The notes under the pieces are model-generated. The model was not told the DNA's origin. It saw only the letters and a list, made by a program, of their open reading frames with translations, and made no database searches. Positions 7,817-15,874 of a stretch of DNA of 18,328 nt are shown piece by piece. Each line of letters opens with the position of its first letter. The stretch's first letter is position 1. The DNA comes from HGM05190 sp964394205 (GTDB taxonomy: Bacteria; Bacteroidota; Bacteroidia; Bacteroidales; Muribaculaceae): positions 1-18,328 of the forward strand of contig CAYMVS010000046.1 in NCBI GenBank assembly GCA_964394205.1, read 5' to 3'. The position numbers were made by a program, and so were the translations under genes.

Positions 7817-8155
7817 ATGTCAACAAAACAATCAGCAATCGGCATCCTCATAAAAGAGATCAAAACCTACCTCGAGCTGAACGTTGAAAACGCAAAACTG
7901 ACAGCCGCCGAGAAAACCGTGCGTCTGCTGTCGGCGTTAGCCCTCGTCGCCCTCATAGCCCTGTTCGCCCTCCTCGGCCTGCTCTTCCTGTCGATGGCAA
8001 TAGCCGATTTCATCGCCGACGCCCTCGGCAAAGGATGGGCCTATACGATAGTGACCGGCCTGTATCTGCTCCTGATTGCCATTGTTGTGGTGTTCCGCCG
8101 AGGCATGATCATCAACCCTGTGTCGCGATTCATCACCCGATTATTCCTATCCTAA
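7817..8155 (+). CDS. Holin-superfamily-III-like membrane protein
   Basis: This 112-residue membrane protein has an N-terminal amphipathic helix (about 8-33). Two membrane helices follow (about 37-62, very rich in Leu/Ala, and about 72-95), then a basic tail FRRGMIINPVSRFITRLF. The layout matches the phage-holin-3_6/DUF1469-type proteins that are common chromosomal genes in Bacteroidales and are not evidence of a prophage. The open frame extends upstream to 7703, but the ATG at 7817 was chosen because the extension overlaps the previous gene and the hairpin. Its position next to YtxH genes suggests a shared envelope or stress role, not lysis. Confidence 0.72.
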   Translation: MSTKQSAIGILIKEIKTYLELNVENAKLTAAEKTVRLLSALALVALIALFALLGLLFLSMAIADFIADALGKGWAYTIVTGLYLLLIAIVVVFRRGMIINPVSRFITRLFLS

Positions 8156-8168
8156 AACAACAACAAGC

Positions 8169-8450
8169 ATGGACAAAAACACAAACATCACAAAACACGG
8201 TGATGAAAACTGGAAAGGATACAACCTCGACGAGCTCCAATACCGCCGCGCCTACACCAACGCCCGGCTCGAGATCCAACGCCAACGCATAGCCCTCAAC
8301 ATCAATCAACTCAAAAACGGCGGCCCCTCATCAATGGTCAGGACCTGGAGCAGCCGCCTGTTCAGCTCATTCTCCCACCTTGACGTAATCCTTTTCGCCT
8401 TCAAGACAGGGCGTACAATCTTCAACGGCATAAGACGCCTCAAGAGATAA
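8169..8450 (+). CDS. Conserved-looking hypothetical basic protein
   Basis: I do not recognise a named family for this 93-residue protein. It is basic, with a polar N-terminal third, a predicted helix at about 25-48 (YRRAYTNARLEIQRQRIAL), and a Gly-Gly break. A C-terminal stretch follows that is weakly amphipathic and hydrophobic (about 66-85, FSHLDVILFAFKTGRTIFNG) and ends RRLKR. It starts 13 nt after the holin-like gene and ends 34 nt before prmA, so it belongs to the same operon. C-ending codon preference like that of its neighbours supports it being real. It may be a peripheral membrane partner of the upstream small proteins. Confidence 0.65.
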   Translation: MDKNTNITKHGDENWKGYNLDELQYRRAYTNARLEIQRQRIALNINQLKNGGPSSMVRTWSSRLFSSFSHLDVILFAFKTGRTIFNGIRRLKR

Positions 8451-8484
8451 AGACAGCCACAAGAAAAGCCGCAAAAAACCAATC

Positions 8485-9348
8485 ATGAACGACTATAAAG
8501 AAATAATACTCAGCCTCGACCCATGCAGCGAGACCGCAACCGACATCCTCGCCGCCATGCTCGCCGATGCCGGGTATGAATCATTCGTCGCCGCCAACAC
8601 CACCCTCACAGCCTACACCCGCGACGACATCTACGATCCCACAGCCATCCAGACAATCATCGACAACTACCCCATGCCCGGCGTCACCGTCAGCCTGGAC
8701 TCAGCCCTCACCATCGAGGGACAAGACTGGAATCACGAGTGGGAGAAAAACTATTTCCAACCCATAGTCGTCTCCAACAAATGCGTCATCCACAGTTCAT
8801 TCCACCGCGACTATCCAAAATGTCGGTATGACATCGTCATCGACCCCAAAATGGCATTCGGGACCGGCCATCACGCCACCACATCACTCATGCTCGAGCA
8901 GCTCCTCAGCCTCGACCTCGCCGGCAAAAGCGTCATCGACATGGGCACCGGCACCGGCATCCTCGCCATCCTCGCCGCCATGAGAGGCGCCAGCCCCGTC
9001 GTCGGGATCGAAATCGACCGACCCGCCTACCTCAACGCCATCGACAACATAGCCCTCAACGCCACCACCGGCATAAAACTCATCAACGGCGACGCCACCC
9101 AACTGACCCCCGCGACAATATCCACCCCCGCCGACATATTCATCGCCAACATCAACCGAAACGTCATCACCGCCGACATCGGCCGCTACTCCGCCGTCCT
9201 CAAGCCACAAGGCATCATGCTCTTAAGCGGATTTTACGAGCCCGACATCCCCGTTGTCGAGAAAGCAGCCACCGCCGCCGGCCTCAGAACACTCTCCCAC
9301 ACCGTCAAAGACAACTGGACCTGCCTCAAACTCACAAAAGAGCCATAA
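8485..9348 (+). CDS. prmA: Ribosomal protein L11 methyltransferase PrmA
   Basis: PrmA uses S-adenosylmethionine to methylate lysines and the N-terminus of ribosomal protein L11 in the cytosol. This 287-residue protein has the N-terminal L11-binding region with WNHEW (82-86), then the linker signature DPKMAFGTGHHATT (120-133). The SAM-binding loop is VIDMGTGTGIL (150-160), the acidic end of beta2 is GIEID (174-178), and motif IV is ANINRNV (221-227). Length and motif order are those of complete PrmA. Codons are strongly C-ending, and the coding strand is markedly C-rich and G-poor. It closes an operon with YtxH and holin-like genes. The specific methylation sites in this organism are not shown here. 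Confidence 0.93.
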   Translation: MNDYKEIILSLDPCSETATDILAAMLADAGYESFVAANTTLTAYTRDDIYDPTAIQTIIDNYPMPGVTVSLDSALTIEGQDWNHEWEKNYFQPIVVSNKCVIHSSFHRDYPKCRYDIVIDPKMAFGTGHHATTSLMLEQLLSLDLAGKSVIDMGTGTGILAILAAMRGASPVVGIEIDRPAYLNAIDNIALNATTGIKLINGDATQLTPATISTPADIFIANINRNVITADIGRYSAVLKPQGIMLLSGFYEPDIPVVEKAATAAGLRTLSHTVKDNWTCLKLTKEP

Positions 9349-9366
9349 CCATCCCACCCCCTGCTT

Positions 9367-9381
9367 TACTGTTTTACAGTA
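9367..9381. repeat. Short palindrome before the ADP-ribosylglycohydrolase gene
   Basis: TACTGT and ACAGTA flank TTT in a perfect 15-nt inverted repeat, 19 nt after the prmA stop and 38 nt before the next ATG. It might be an operator or a weak hairpin. No clear -33/-7 pair is visible in this gap. Confidence 0.3.
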
Positions 9382-9419
9382 TCACGGGACTGCTCTACAA
9401 ACATTACTCGGCAAATTAC

Positions 9420-10475
9420 ATGACAAAAGATTTATTGCAAGATAAATGCCGTGGCTCACTTATTGGTGGCGCCATCGGCGACGCATTCGGATACCCGGTA
9501 GAGTTTGTTGACTCGTTTGAACAAATCCGGGCTAAATATGGAGAAGAAGGTATAACTGAATATGACAAAAGCTATCCTTGGCTTGACGGGCATCTATGTC
9601 ATGATAAAGCTTTGTTTTCCGACGATACACAAATGACACTCTATACCGCTGAGGGCATCATAGAGTCGGCAAAGAACAGCAAGCCATTGTTGCCTACTAT
9701 ATGCAATGCGTATATCGCTTGGTACGGACCACAGGTTGGGAAGAAGGTCAGAATCAGTTACGTCTCAAAACTCGCCAAAATCGATGAACTTAATCAGCGT
9801 CGGGCACCCGGGAATACATGTCTGACGGCGTTGAATGACATAAACAAGGGTCATGATCTGCATAATGCGAGCAAAGGATGCGGCGGCGTCATGAGAATCG
9901 CCCCTATTGGCGTATATGGCTCCTTACACGGTTGGTCTCTTGAAAATACAGGAAAAATTGCTGGCGAAGCAGCCGAGTTAACACATCAACACAAGATGAG
10001 TACGTTTGCTTCAGCCACACAAGCAATGATCATTCAGTCGTGCATACTCGCTGAAGAATCAATAACGGCCGAATCTTTCAAGCTGATCGTTGACGATGCC
10101 GTTGCCCGACTGCCGGAAATGTATCCCGGTTATAACTCAGTGCTTGAGGATTTTGACAGGTTGATACATAAGGCGGTCAGATTGGAAAACGATAAGCGCC
10201 GGGATTGGGAAATCATAGAAAAAGATCTTGGTGGAGGCTGGGTGGCAGAAGAAACCTTGGCTATATCCATCTTCAGCGTGCTTCGCCATATCAACGACTT
10301 CAAAGGTTGTATGATTTGTGCAGTAAATCATGGTGGTGACAGCGATTCGACCGGAGCCGTAGCAGGAAACATAACCGGAGCAATGCTTGGCTACAAAGCC
10401 ATCCCTGATGAATTCACAAAATCACTCCAACTCCACGATTTGATTGTTGAGATGGTCGATGAACTCATCAGTTGA
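9420..10475 (+). CDS. ADP-ribosylglycohydrolase family protein
   Basis: This is a predicted dimetal-dependent hydrolase that removes ADP-ribose from proteins or other ADP-ribosylated molecules. The 351-residue protein opens with CRGSLIGGAIGDAFGYPVEF (10-29), which carries Asp21. The metal-binding SDDTQM follows at 67-72. GCGGVMRIAPIG (about 159-170) and the C-terminal NHGGDSDSTGAVAGN (303-317) supply the remaining metal-binding acids. All these family motifs look intact, so it is probably active. It is AT-richer than its neighbours, with much less C-ending codon use, which suggests recent transfer. It lies alone between prmA and a convergent AraC gene, with no ADP-ribosyltransferase beside it. 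The substrate is unknown; ARH-type reversal of toxin or defence modification is possible. Confidence 0.88.
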   Translation: MTKDLLQDKCRGSLIGGAIGDAFGYPVEFVDSFEQIRAKYGEEGITEYDKSYPWLDGHLCHDKALFSDDTQMTLYTAEGIIESAKNSKPLLPTICNAYIAWYGPQVGKKVRISYVSKLAKIDELNQRRAPGNTCLTALNDINKGHDLHNASKGCGGVMRIAPIGVYGSLHGWSLENTGKIAGEAAELTHQHKMSTFASATQAMIIQSCILAEESITAESFKLIVDDAVARLPEMYPGYNSVLEDFDRLIHKAVRLENDKRRDWEIIEKDLGGGWVAEETLAISIFSVLRHINDFKGCMICAVNHGGDSDSTGAVAGNITGAMLGYKAIPDEFTKSLQLHDLIVEMVDELIS

Positions 10476-10543
10476 TCGATACATATAAATCCTTTGCCTG
10501 ATGGCTGAGGGTGGGTTCAACTCACAATCATCCAGGCTCAAGA

Positions 10544-11383
10544 CTACTCACGAGAAAGTGTTATGCGGTAGCGTGACCTGTAATCGGACGGTGTCTCTCC
10601 TGCAAAATCCCGATACCATCTTGTGAAGAAGGTCGGCGAAGCGAAGTTGAGGCTATAGGCGATCTCCTTGATGCTCAGTTTCGACTCTCTCATGAGCCGT
10701 TTGGCCTCGCCGGCTACAGCCGTGTTGATCCAGAACAACGGAGAATATCCCGAAACCGCCTTGACTGTGGCCGAAAAATACCTTGGCGACAGATTTTGCA
10801 ACGCGGCATATTGCCCGACTTTCCGGTACCTCGTGTAGTGGCGTGCGAGGTCGGTATGAAAAGCCAGCATGATTGACTCCTTGGGGTCGCTGCTTCGTGT
10901 CTGCTTCTGATTGACATTGTGATAGGAGTCTAAGACAAGATATGCCAGCACGCTCACCAGGTTGTCTATTGTCATCTCGGCCAAAGGTCTTTTCCCGATA
11001 TACCGGCTACGGGTCTCGATCATCCTGATTATATCCAAAATTGTCTCAAAGTCATGCTCGGCGGGATGTGAAACCGGATGCGTGATCACAAACTTCATGT
11101 TGGCCGTGAGATTAACCGGAGATACTGCCGAAAAGACATACTCGAAATCCACAATGCATAGCGTGCCGGTGAAATCGCGGCTAATCTCGGGAAATGTCGG
11201 GTTTGAGAACGGGATTACGAGCAGCATATCTCCCGGCTTCAACTCATGTCGCTTAGTTCCTATGCTCACGCTCGCACTCCCCGTCTCGCAAATGAAGATA
11301 CCGCTCTTTCGGTTTGCGAAACCGGTCAGGATCATCTGTCCTTCCCGACCTTCTATGTGAAAAACGAGTGGCCTTTGATTCAT
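10544..11383 (-). CDS. AraC-family transcriptional regulator
   Basis: This 279-residue DNA-binding regulator has an N-terminal cupin-like sensor region (about 1-150, with GTKRHELKPGDMLLVIPF). Its C-terminal AraC/XylS double helix-turn-helix lies at about 175-275. The second helix-turn-helix has the family signature: SIKEIAYSLNFASPTFFTRWY followed by GETPSDYRSRYR. It is divergent from the tripartite efflux operon across a 284-nt gap, so control of that pump is the most likely job; a small hydrophobic inducer is plausible but not shown. The start is the ATG complementary to 11381-11383. A -7-like TATTTTTG lies only 6 nt upstream, so the message could be nearly leaderless. It converges with the ADP-ribosylglycohydrolase gene. 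Confidence 0.9.
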   Translation of the reverse strand: MNQRPLVFHIEGREGQMILTGFANRKSGIFICETGSASVSIGTKRHELKPGDMLLVIPFSNPTFPEISRDFTGTLCIVDFEYVFSAVSPVNLTANMKFVITHPVSHPAEHDFETILDIIRMIETRSRYIGKRPLAEMTIDNLVSVLAYLVLDSYHNVNQKQTRSSDPKESIMLAFHTDLARHYTRYRKVGQYAALQNLSPRYFSATVKAVSGYSPLFWINTAVAGEAKRLMRESKLSIKEIAYSLNFASPTFFTRWYRDFAGETPSDYRSRYRITLSRE

Positions 11384-11591
11384 GATTGCAAAAATAATAT
11401 AATTCGTCCATTATCGGCATCTTTTATGATAAAATAACATCAGGAGAGTACTTATCATTCATTTCCACGTCCTCTCTTCATCCCGTCTTTCCCTTCATCA
11501 CGCTAAACATCATCAGGGTATGGGCCGGCCGTTTTTCTGCTGTTTATTCATCTCACAATACAAATCAAACATGTAAAAATACAATTTGGTC

Positions 11592-11622
11592 TTGCCTTCT
11601 TCAGACAAAATTGCCAAATTTG
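11592..11622 (+). promoter_or_regulatory. Predicted promoter of the RND efflux operon
   Basis: TTG at 11592-11594 and CAAATTTG at 11615-11622 (one mismatch to TAnnTTTG) are separated by 20 nt. The expected transcription start is near 11628, about 40 nt before the lipoprotein start. The divergent AraC gene makes this the likely regulated promoter. Confidence 0.45.
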
Positions 11623-11667
11623 CATTTCTTTTGGCAACGAAAAAACTTCCTATATGAAATATTCATT

Positions 11668-12699
11668 ATGAAACATTCATCTCTGCTTTTGAGCGCAGCC
11701 ATCATCGGCGCCTCTTTATCATCCTGTGGAATTAAAAAGGAAAAGTCCACTGTCATCCCCCCCGTTAAAGTAGATGTAATAGCGGCCGCGGGCGACTCCC
11801 TCTCAACTACACAACTGTATTCGGGCACAATCGAGAGCGGCGACGGTGCCGACATGAGTTTCACTGTGGCTGGTACTCTCAAGGCCATCTACGTTGAGCC
11901 GGGACAGAAGGTCAGCAAGGGCCAGCTGTTGGCCGAGATTGATGCCGCGACCCTGCAGAACATGGCACAGACGGCCGAGGCCACTCTCGCGCAGGCTCAG
12001 GATGCATATACCCGTCTGAAGAAACTCCACGATGCCAACGCCTTGCCCGACATACAGTGGGTCGAGGTGCAGAGCAAGCTGCATCAGGCCGAGAACGCGG
12101 CAGCTATCGCCCGCCGTGCGGTCGGCGATGCCCGCATTTATTCACCCGTGAGCGGCATTGTCGCTGAAAAATTTGCCGACGTCGGTCAGACGGTCGCCCC
12201 TGCCGTCCCGGTCGTGAAGATTGTCTCGATCGATGATGTGAAAGTCTCTATTTCTGTTCCCGAGACCGAGATAGCCATTATGCGCCCGGGCACCAGGGCG
12301 GTGGTTTCTTCCGACGCCCTCTCATCAGGAAGCCTTGACGCCCTCCTGACCGAGCAGGGTGTTGTCGCAAATCCCCTGTCGCGCACCTATGTCGTCAAGT
12401 TCAAGGTCTCCAACAGGAGCGGCGAGTTACGTCCCGGCATGCTGTGCAATGTCGAGCTTGCCGCCCCGGCCACTTCCCAAAGTTCACCGATCATTCTTCC
12501 GCCCCGATGTGTGCTGCTCAGCGCCGACAGCCGCCAGTTTGTTTGGCTTGCTAAAAAAGGACGCGCCGAGCAACGCTTTGTCGAGACAGGCAAATTGCTC
12601 CCCGAAGGCGTCGAGATCAGCTCGGGCATCCAGCCCGGTGACACTGTGATTGTCGCCGGGATGCAGAAAGTTTGCAATGGCACTAATATCCAATATTGA
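11668..12699 (+). CDS. RND efflux membrane-fusion (periplasmic adaptor) lipoprotein
   Basis: This is the adaptor that joins an inner-membrane RND pump to an outer-membrane TolC-like channel. The 343-residue protein begins with a lipoprotein signal ending in the lipobox LSSC (Cys at about residue 20). The barrel and lipoyl half-motifs follow (FTVAGTLKAIYVEPGQKVSKGQ at about 67-88 and ARIYSPVSGIVAEKFADVGQ at about 154-173). A helical hairpin rich in Ala/Gln (about 95-150) separates them. The beta-barrel and membrane-proximal domains follow. The ATG at 11668 is preferred over an upstream in-frame ATG at 11611 because it starts the signal peptide directly. The RND gene follows after 5 nt. Confidence 0.92.
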   Translation: MKHSSLLLSAAIIGASLSSCGIKKEKSTVIPPVKVDVIAAAGDSLSTTQLYSGTIESGDGADMSFTVAGTLKAIYVEPGQKVSKGQLLAEIDAATLQNMAQTAEATLAQAQDAYTRLKKLHDANALPDIQWVEVQSKLHQAENAAAIARRAVGDARIYSPVSGIVAEKFADVGQTVAPAVPVVKIVSIDDVKVSISVPETEIAIMRPGTRAVVSSDALSSGSLDALLTEQGVVANPLSRTYVVKFKVSNRSGELRPGMLCNVELAAPATSQSSPIILPPRCVLLSADSRQFVWLAKKGRAEQRFVETGKLLPEGVEISSGIQPGDTVIVAGMQKVCNGTNIQY

Positions 12700-12704
12700 T
12701 TCTC

Positions 12705-15700
12705 ATGGCTAACGATAATAACAACACCCCGTCGCCTCGGCAGGGAGCTGACTGGAGGCCGGCTCCCATCGTGAGGATCGGCATGAAATATCACAGCGTG
12801 GTCATTCTCCTGGCCACTGTCCTCATAGCCTTCGGCATCTATGCCCTGAAGGTTATGGATAAGAATGAATTTCCCAGCTTCACCATCCGCGAGGGGGTTG
12901 TGGCGGCTGTCTATCCCGGTGCCACTCCCGCCCAGATGGAGATGGAAGTTCTCAAACCCCTCGAGGATTATATCTTTTCCTATAAGGAAGTCGACAAGGC
13001 AAAGACCCACGCCGACTGCACTGACGGAATGGTGATGGTCTATGTCGAGCTCAACAACGATGTAACCGACACCAAGCCGTTCTGGAACGAGTTTAAGCTT
13101 GGCATGGAGAACATCAAGCTGAAGCTCCCCTCAGGGGTGCTTGCTGTCGAGACCATCTCCAACTTTGGCGAGACATCCTCGATACTTCTCACGATGAGCA
13201 GCGAGGAAAAGACCTATAGAGAGATGGGCGACTATCTCGATGACCTCAAGGATCGCCTGCGCCGCATCCCGAGCATCGGCACCATGGATGTCTACGGCAA
13301 ACAGAACGAGCAGATCTCAATCACGCTCGATCCCGCCAAGCTTTCCCATTATGCCCTCGATGAGAAGACCCTCGCCATGACTCTCCTTGCAAAAGGTTTC
13401 CAGACCACGGGCGGCGCTGTCAAAAGCGACACTTATTCGATGCCGATCTATGTCGAGCGGTCTACCAACAATCTTCTGGACATCAGCAATATGATTGTCA
13501 TGTCGCTGCCCGACGGCTCTGTCGTGAGACTTGCCGATATCGCCGACATCCGAACGGAATATCCTGAGCCAACATCCTACATCACCAACAACGGGAAGAA
13601 GAGCGTCCTCCTGAGCATCCAGATGAAAGATGGCTATAATGTCGTGGAGATGGGTGAGGAGGTTCAGAAAGTGCTCGACGAGTTCAAAACCACCATACCC
13701 TCGGAGGTCTCTCTCTTCACTATCACCGATCAGCCCACCGTGGTTAACGACTCGGTCATCGACTTCCTCAACGAGTTGCTCATCGCCATCGTTGCCGTGG
13801 CCATTGTCGTCCTCCTCCTTCTGCCGCTCAGGGTCGCCCTCATCGCCGCCAGCACCATCCCTATCGCCATCTTCATCTCCCTCGGTTTCTTCTACGCTTT
13901 CGGGATAGAGCTCAACACGGTCACTCTCGCCTGTCTCATCCTGAGCCTCGGTATGATCGTCGACAATTCGGTTGTCATTATAGACGATTATGTCGAGCTC
14001 ATCTCAGAGGGGGTCGATCACAAGACCGCCACCCTGCGCTCGGGCACTGAGTTCTTCAAGGCGATCTTCTCGGCCACAATGGCTATTTCTATCACCTTCT
14101 TCCCCTTCCTTCTCACCATGACGGGGATGTTCCGCGACTTCCTGACCGACTTTCCGTGGGCTCTCACCCTCATCCTCTTCCTCTCTCTGATCGTTGCCGA
14201 GATGATGGTGCCCTATCTTCAGTATAAGCTCATCAAAAAGCCGATCTATAAACTTGAGCAGGAGGCCGTGGCCAGCGGTAAGAAGAAGTTCTCATTCTTT
14301 GGGATTATGCAGAAGGGCTATGATAAGCTTCTGGCCGTCTGCTTCGCCCACCCCACCGCGACACTCCTCCTCTCGCTCGTCGCGGTCATCGTTGGCGGCC
14401 TGGCTTTTGCCAGTCGCCCGCTGCAGCTGATGCCCATTGCCGAGCGCAATCAGTTTGCAGTAGAGATCTTCCTCCCCGAGGGGTCGACGGTTGAGCGTTC
14501 CTCACAGGTGGCCGACTCGCTCGAAACTATCCTATCCAAAGATTCCAGGGTCGTTTCGATCGCCTCTTTCCATGGATGCTCCTCTCCGCGTTTTCAAACC
14601 ACCTACGCCCCTCAGGTCGGTGGGCCCAACTTCGCGCAGTTCATTGTCAACACCAAGAGCAATGATGCCACTGTCGAGGTGCTCAATGAGTACACCGACA
14701 AGTATGAGTACTATTTCCCTGATGCCATCGTCCGTTTCAAGCAGCTGAGCTACTCCAACGCCGAGTTTCCGATCGAGATTCGCGTCAGCGGCGATGACAG
14801 GCAGGCCATCACCGCTATCAGCGACTCCATCATGACCCGCATTATCTCAGTTCCGGGCGTCCGCGAGGTGCGCTCCGGCAACGGCATTGCTTATGCAGCC
14901 GCCAGGGTGGCTCCCGACCTGACCCGTTCCTCCCGCCTTGGCCAGACCAATCTCGGCACCGAGGCGACCCTGGCAATGCGCTACTCTTCGGGAGTCCCGG
15001 TAGCAACCGTCTGGGAGGGCGATTACGGTATTCCGGTCATTTTGAAAGCTCCGACCGCCGACCGCTCTACCGTAGGCGATCTGCGCGACGAGACTATGCC
15101 GGTCATGGCTGTCGCCTCCACGCCTCTTCGCCAGTTTGCCGATGTCGGGGCCGAGTGGAACGGCGCGAAGCTCTCCGACCGCAACGGTATCCCCACAGTC
15201 ACCATAATAGCCGAAGTCGAGCGCGACAATAACGTTATCGGGCGCACCGCTGCCGTCTGGGATGCCATCAAGGATATCGACATCCCCGAGGGTGTCAGCG
15301 TCGTTCGCGGAGGCGAATTTGAGAACACTTTTGACATCATGCCTGAGATCGGGCTCGCCCTCGTCATGGCCGTCGCCATCATCTTCTTCATCCTCCTGTT
15401 CCATTATGGGCAGGCAGGTGTGGCGGCGCTGCTTGTCCTCTCGCTGCTGCTGTGCATCCCCGGCGCCGGCATTGGCATGGTCATCGACGGCACCGTCATC
15501 TCTCTGACTTGCGTCCTCGGAATTGTCTCGCTGATGGGTATTCTCGTGCGCAACGCCATCGTGCTGCTCGATTACGCCGAGGAGCTCCGCAATCAGGGAA
15601 TGACACTCAAAGACGCTATTTTCCATGCATCTCAGCGACGCATGCGCCCCATTTTCCTGACCTCGGCGGCCGCCACAATGGGTGTCGTGCCTATGGTTAT

Positions 15701-15869
15701 GGGCAACTCAGCCCTTTGGCAACCGATGGGTGTCATCATCTTCTGGGGAACTCCCATCACCATGATTTTCATCCTCACCACGATCCCCATCGCCTACTGG
15801 AAGATGAAGGCTCGCGACAAAGGCGCCGACAAACCGCTCCCCGAGCCCCTCGAAACCCATTTAATTTAA
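12705..15869 (+). CDS. RND-family efflux transporter (AcrB/AcrD/AcrF type)
   Basis: This is a proton-driven inner-membrane pump of 1054 residues, the usual full length for the family. It has a first membrane helix (about 28-46), a large periplasmic domain, a central bundle of helices (about 340-540), a second periplasmic domain and the last helices (about 870-1035). The helix-4 proton relay reads IVDNSVVIID, so Asp420 is kept and the second Asp of AcrB is Asn421. The Lys of AcrB helix 10 is replaced by Arg949 in LVRNAIVLLD. Both changes occur in divergent RND pumps. The ATG at 12705 was chosen; an in-frame TTG at 12696 overlaps the previous stop. The substrate cannot be read from sequence; multidrug or bile-type compounds are likely. 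Confidence 0.93.
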   Translation: MANDNNNTPSPRQGADWRPAPIVRIGMKYHSVVILLATVLIAFGIYALKVMDKNEFPSFTIREGVVAAVYPGATPAQMEMEVLKPLEDYIFSYKEVDKAKTHADCTDGMVMVYVELNNDVTDTKPFWNEFKLGMENIKLKLPSGVLAVETISNFGETSSILLTMSSEEKTYREMGDYLDDLKDRLRRIPSIGTMDVYGKQNEQISITLDPAKLSHYALDEKTLAMTLLAKGFQTTGGAVKSDTYSMPIYVERSTNNLLDISNMIVMSLPDGSVVRLADIADIRTEYPEPTSYITNNGKKSVLLSIQMKDGYNVVEMGEEVQKVLDEFKTTIPSEVSLFTITDQPTVVNDSVIDFLNELLIAIVAVAIVVLLLLPLRVALIAASTIPIAIFISLGFFYAFGIELNTVTLACLILSLGMIVDNSVVIIDDYVELISEGVDHKTATLRSGTEFFKAIFSATMAISITFFPFLLTMTGMFRDFLTDFPWALTLILFLSLIVAEMMVPYLQYKLIKKPIYKLEQEAVASGKKKFSFFGIMQKGYDKLLAVCFAHPTATLLLSLVAVIVGGLAFASRPLQLMPIAERNQFAVEIFLPEGSTVERSSQVADSLETILSKDSRVVSIASFHGCSSPRFQTTYAPQVGGPNFAQFIVNTKSNDATVEVLNEYTDKYEYYFPDAIVRFKQLSYSNAEFPIEIRVSGDDRQAITAISDSIMTRIISVPGVREVRSGNGIAYAAARVAPDLTRSSRLGQTNLGTEATLAMRYSSGVPVATVWEGDYGIPVILKAPTADRSTVGDLRDETMPVMAVASTPLRQFADVGAEWNGAKLSDRNGIPTVTIIAEVERDNNVIGRTAAVWDAIKDIDIPEGVSVVRGGEFENTFDIMPEIGLALVMAVAIIFFILLFHYGQAGVAALLVLSLLLCIPGAGIGMVIDGTVISLTCVLGIVSLMGILVRNAIVLLDYAEELRNQGMTLKDAIFHASQRRMRPIFLTSAAATMGVVPMVMGNSALWQPMGVIIFWGTPITMIFILTTIPIAYWKMKARDKGADKPLPEPLETHLI

Positions 15870-15874
15870 TCAGC

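Noticed and set aside
7817..8155. Holin-like gene as a sign of a prophage
   Set aside because: No other phage genes are nearby. Chromosomal holin-like proteins next to YtxH genes are common in this order.
10496..10537. Imperfect stem between the ADP-ribosylglycohydrolase and AraC genes as a bidirectional terminator
   Set aside because: The outer stem has about 8 pairs with a bulge, the loop is long and no T run is present, so support is too weak.
11436..11520. CATCAGG direct repeat (11438-11444 and 11511-11517) as AraC binding sites
   Set aside because: A 7-nt repeat is expected by chance in a gap of this size, and the flanking bases do not extend it.
15452..15874. Upstream extension of the TolC frame inside the RND gene
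   Set aside because: It is His/Arg-rich, low-complexity and out of frame with the RND gene, and it would place the signal peptide internally. The real start is the ATG at 15875.
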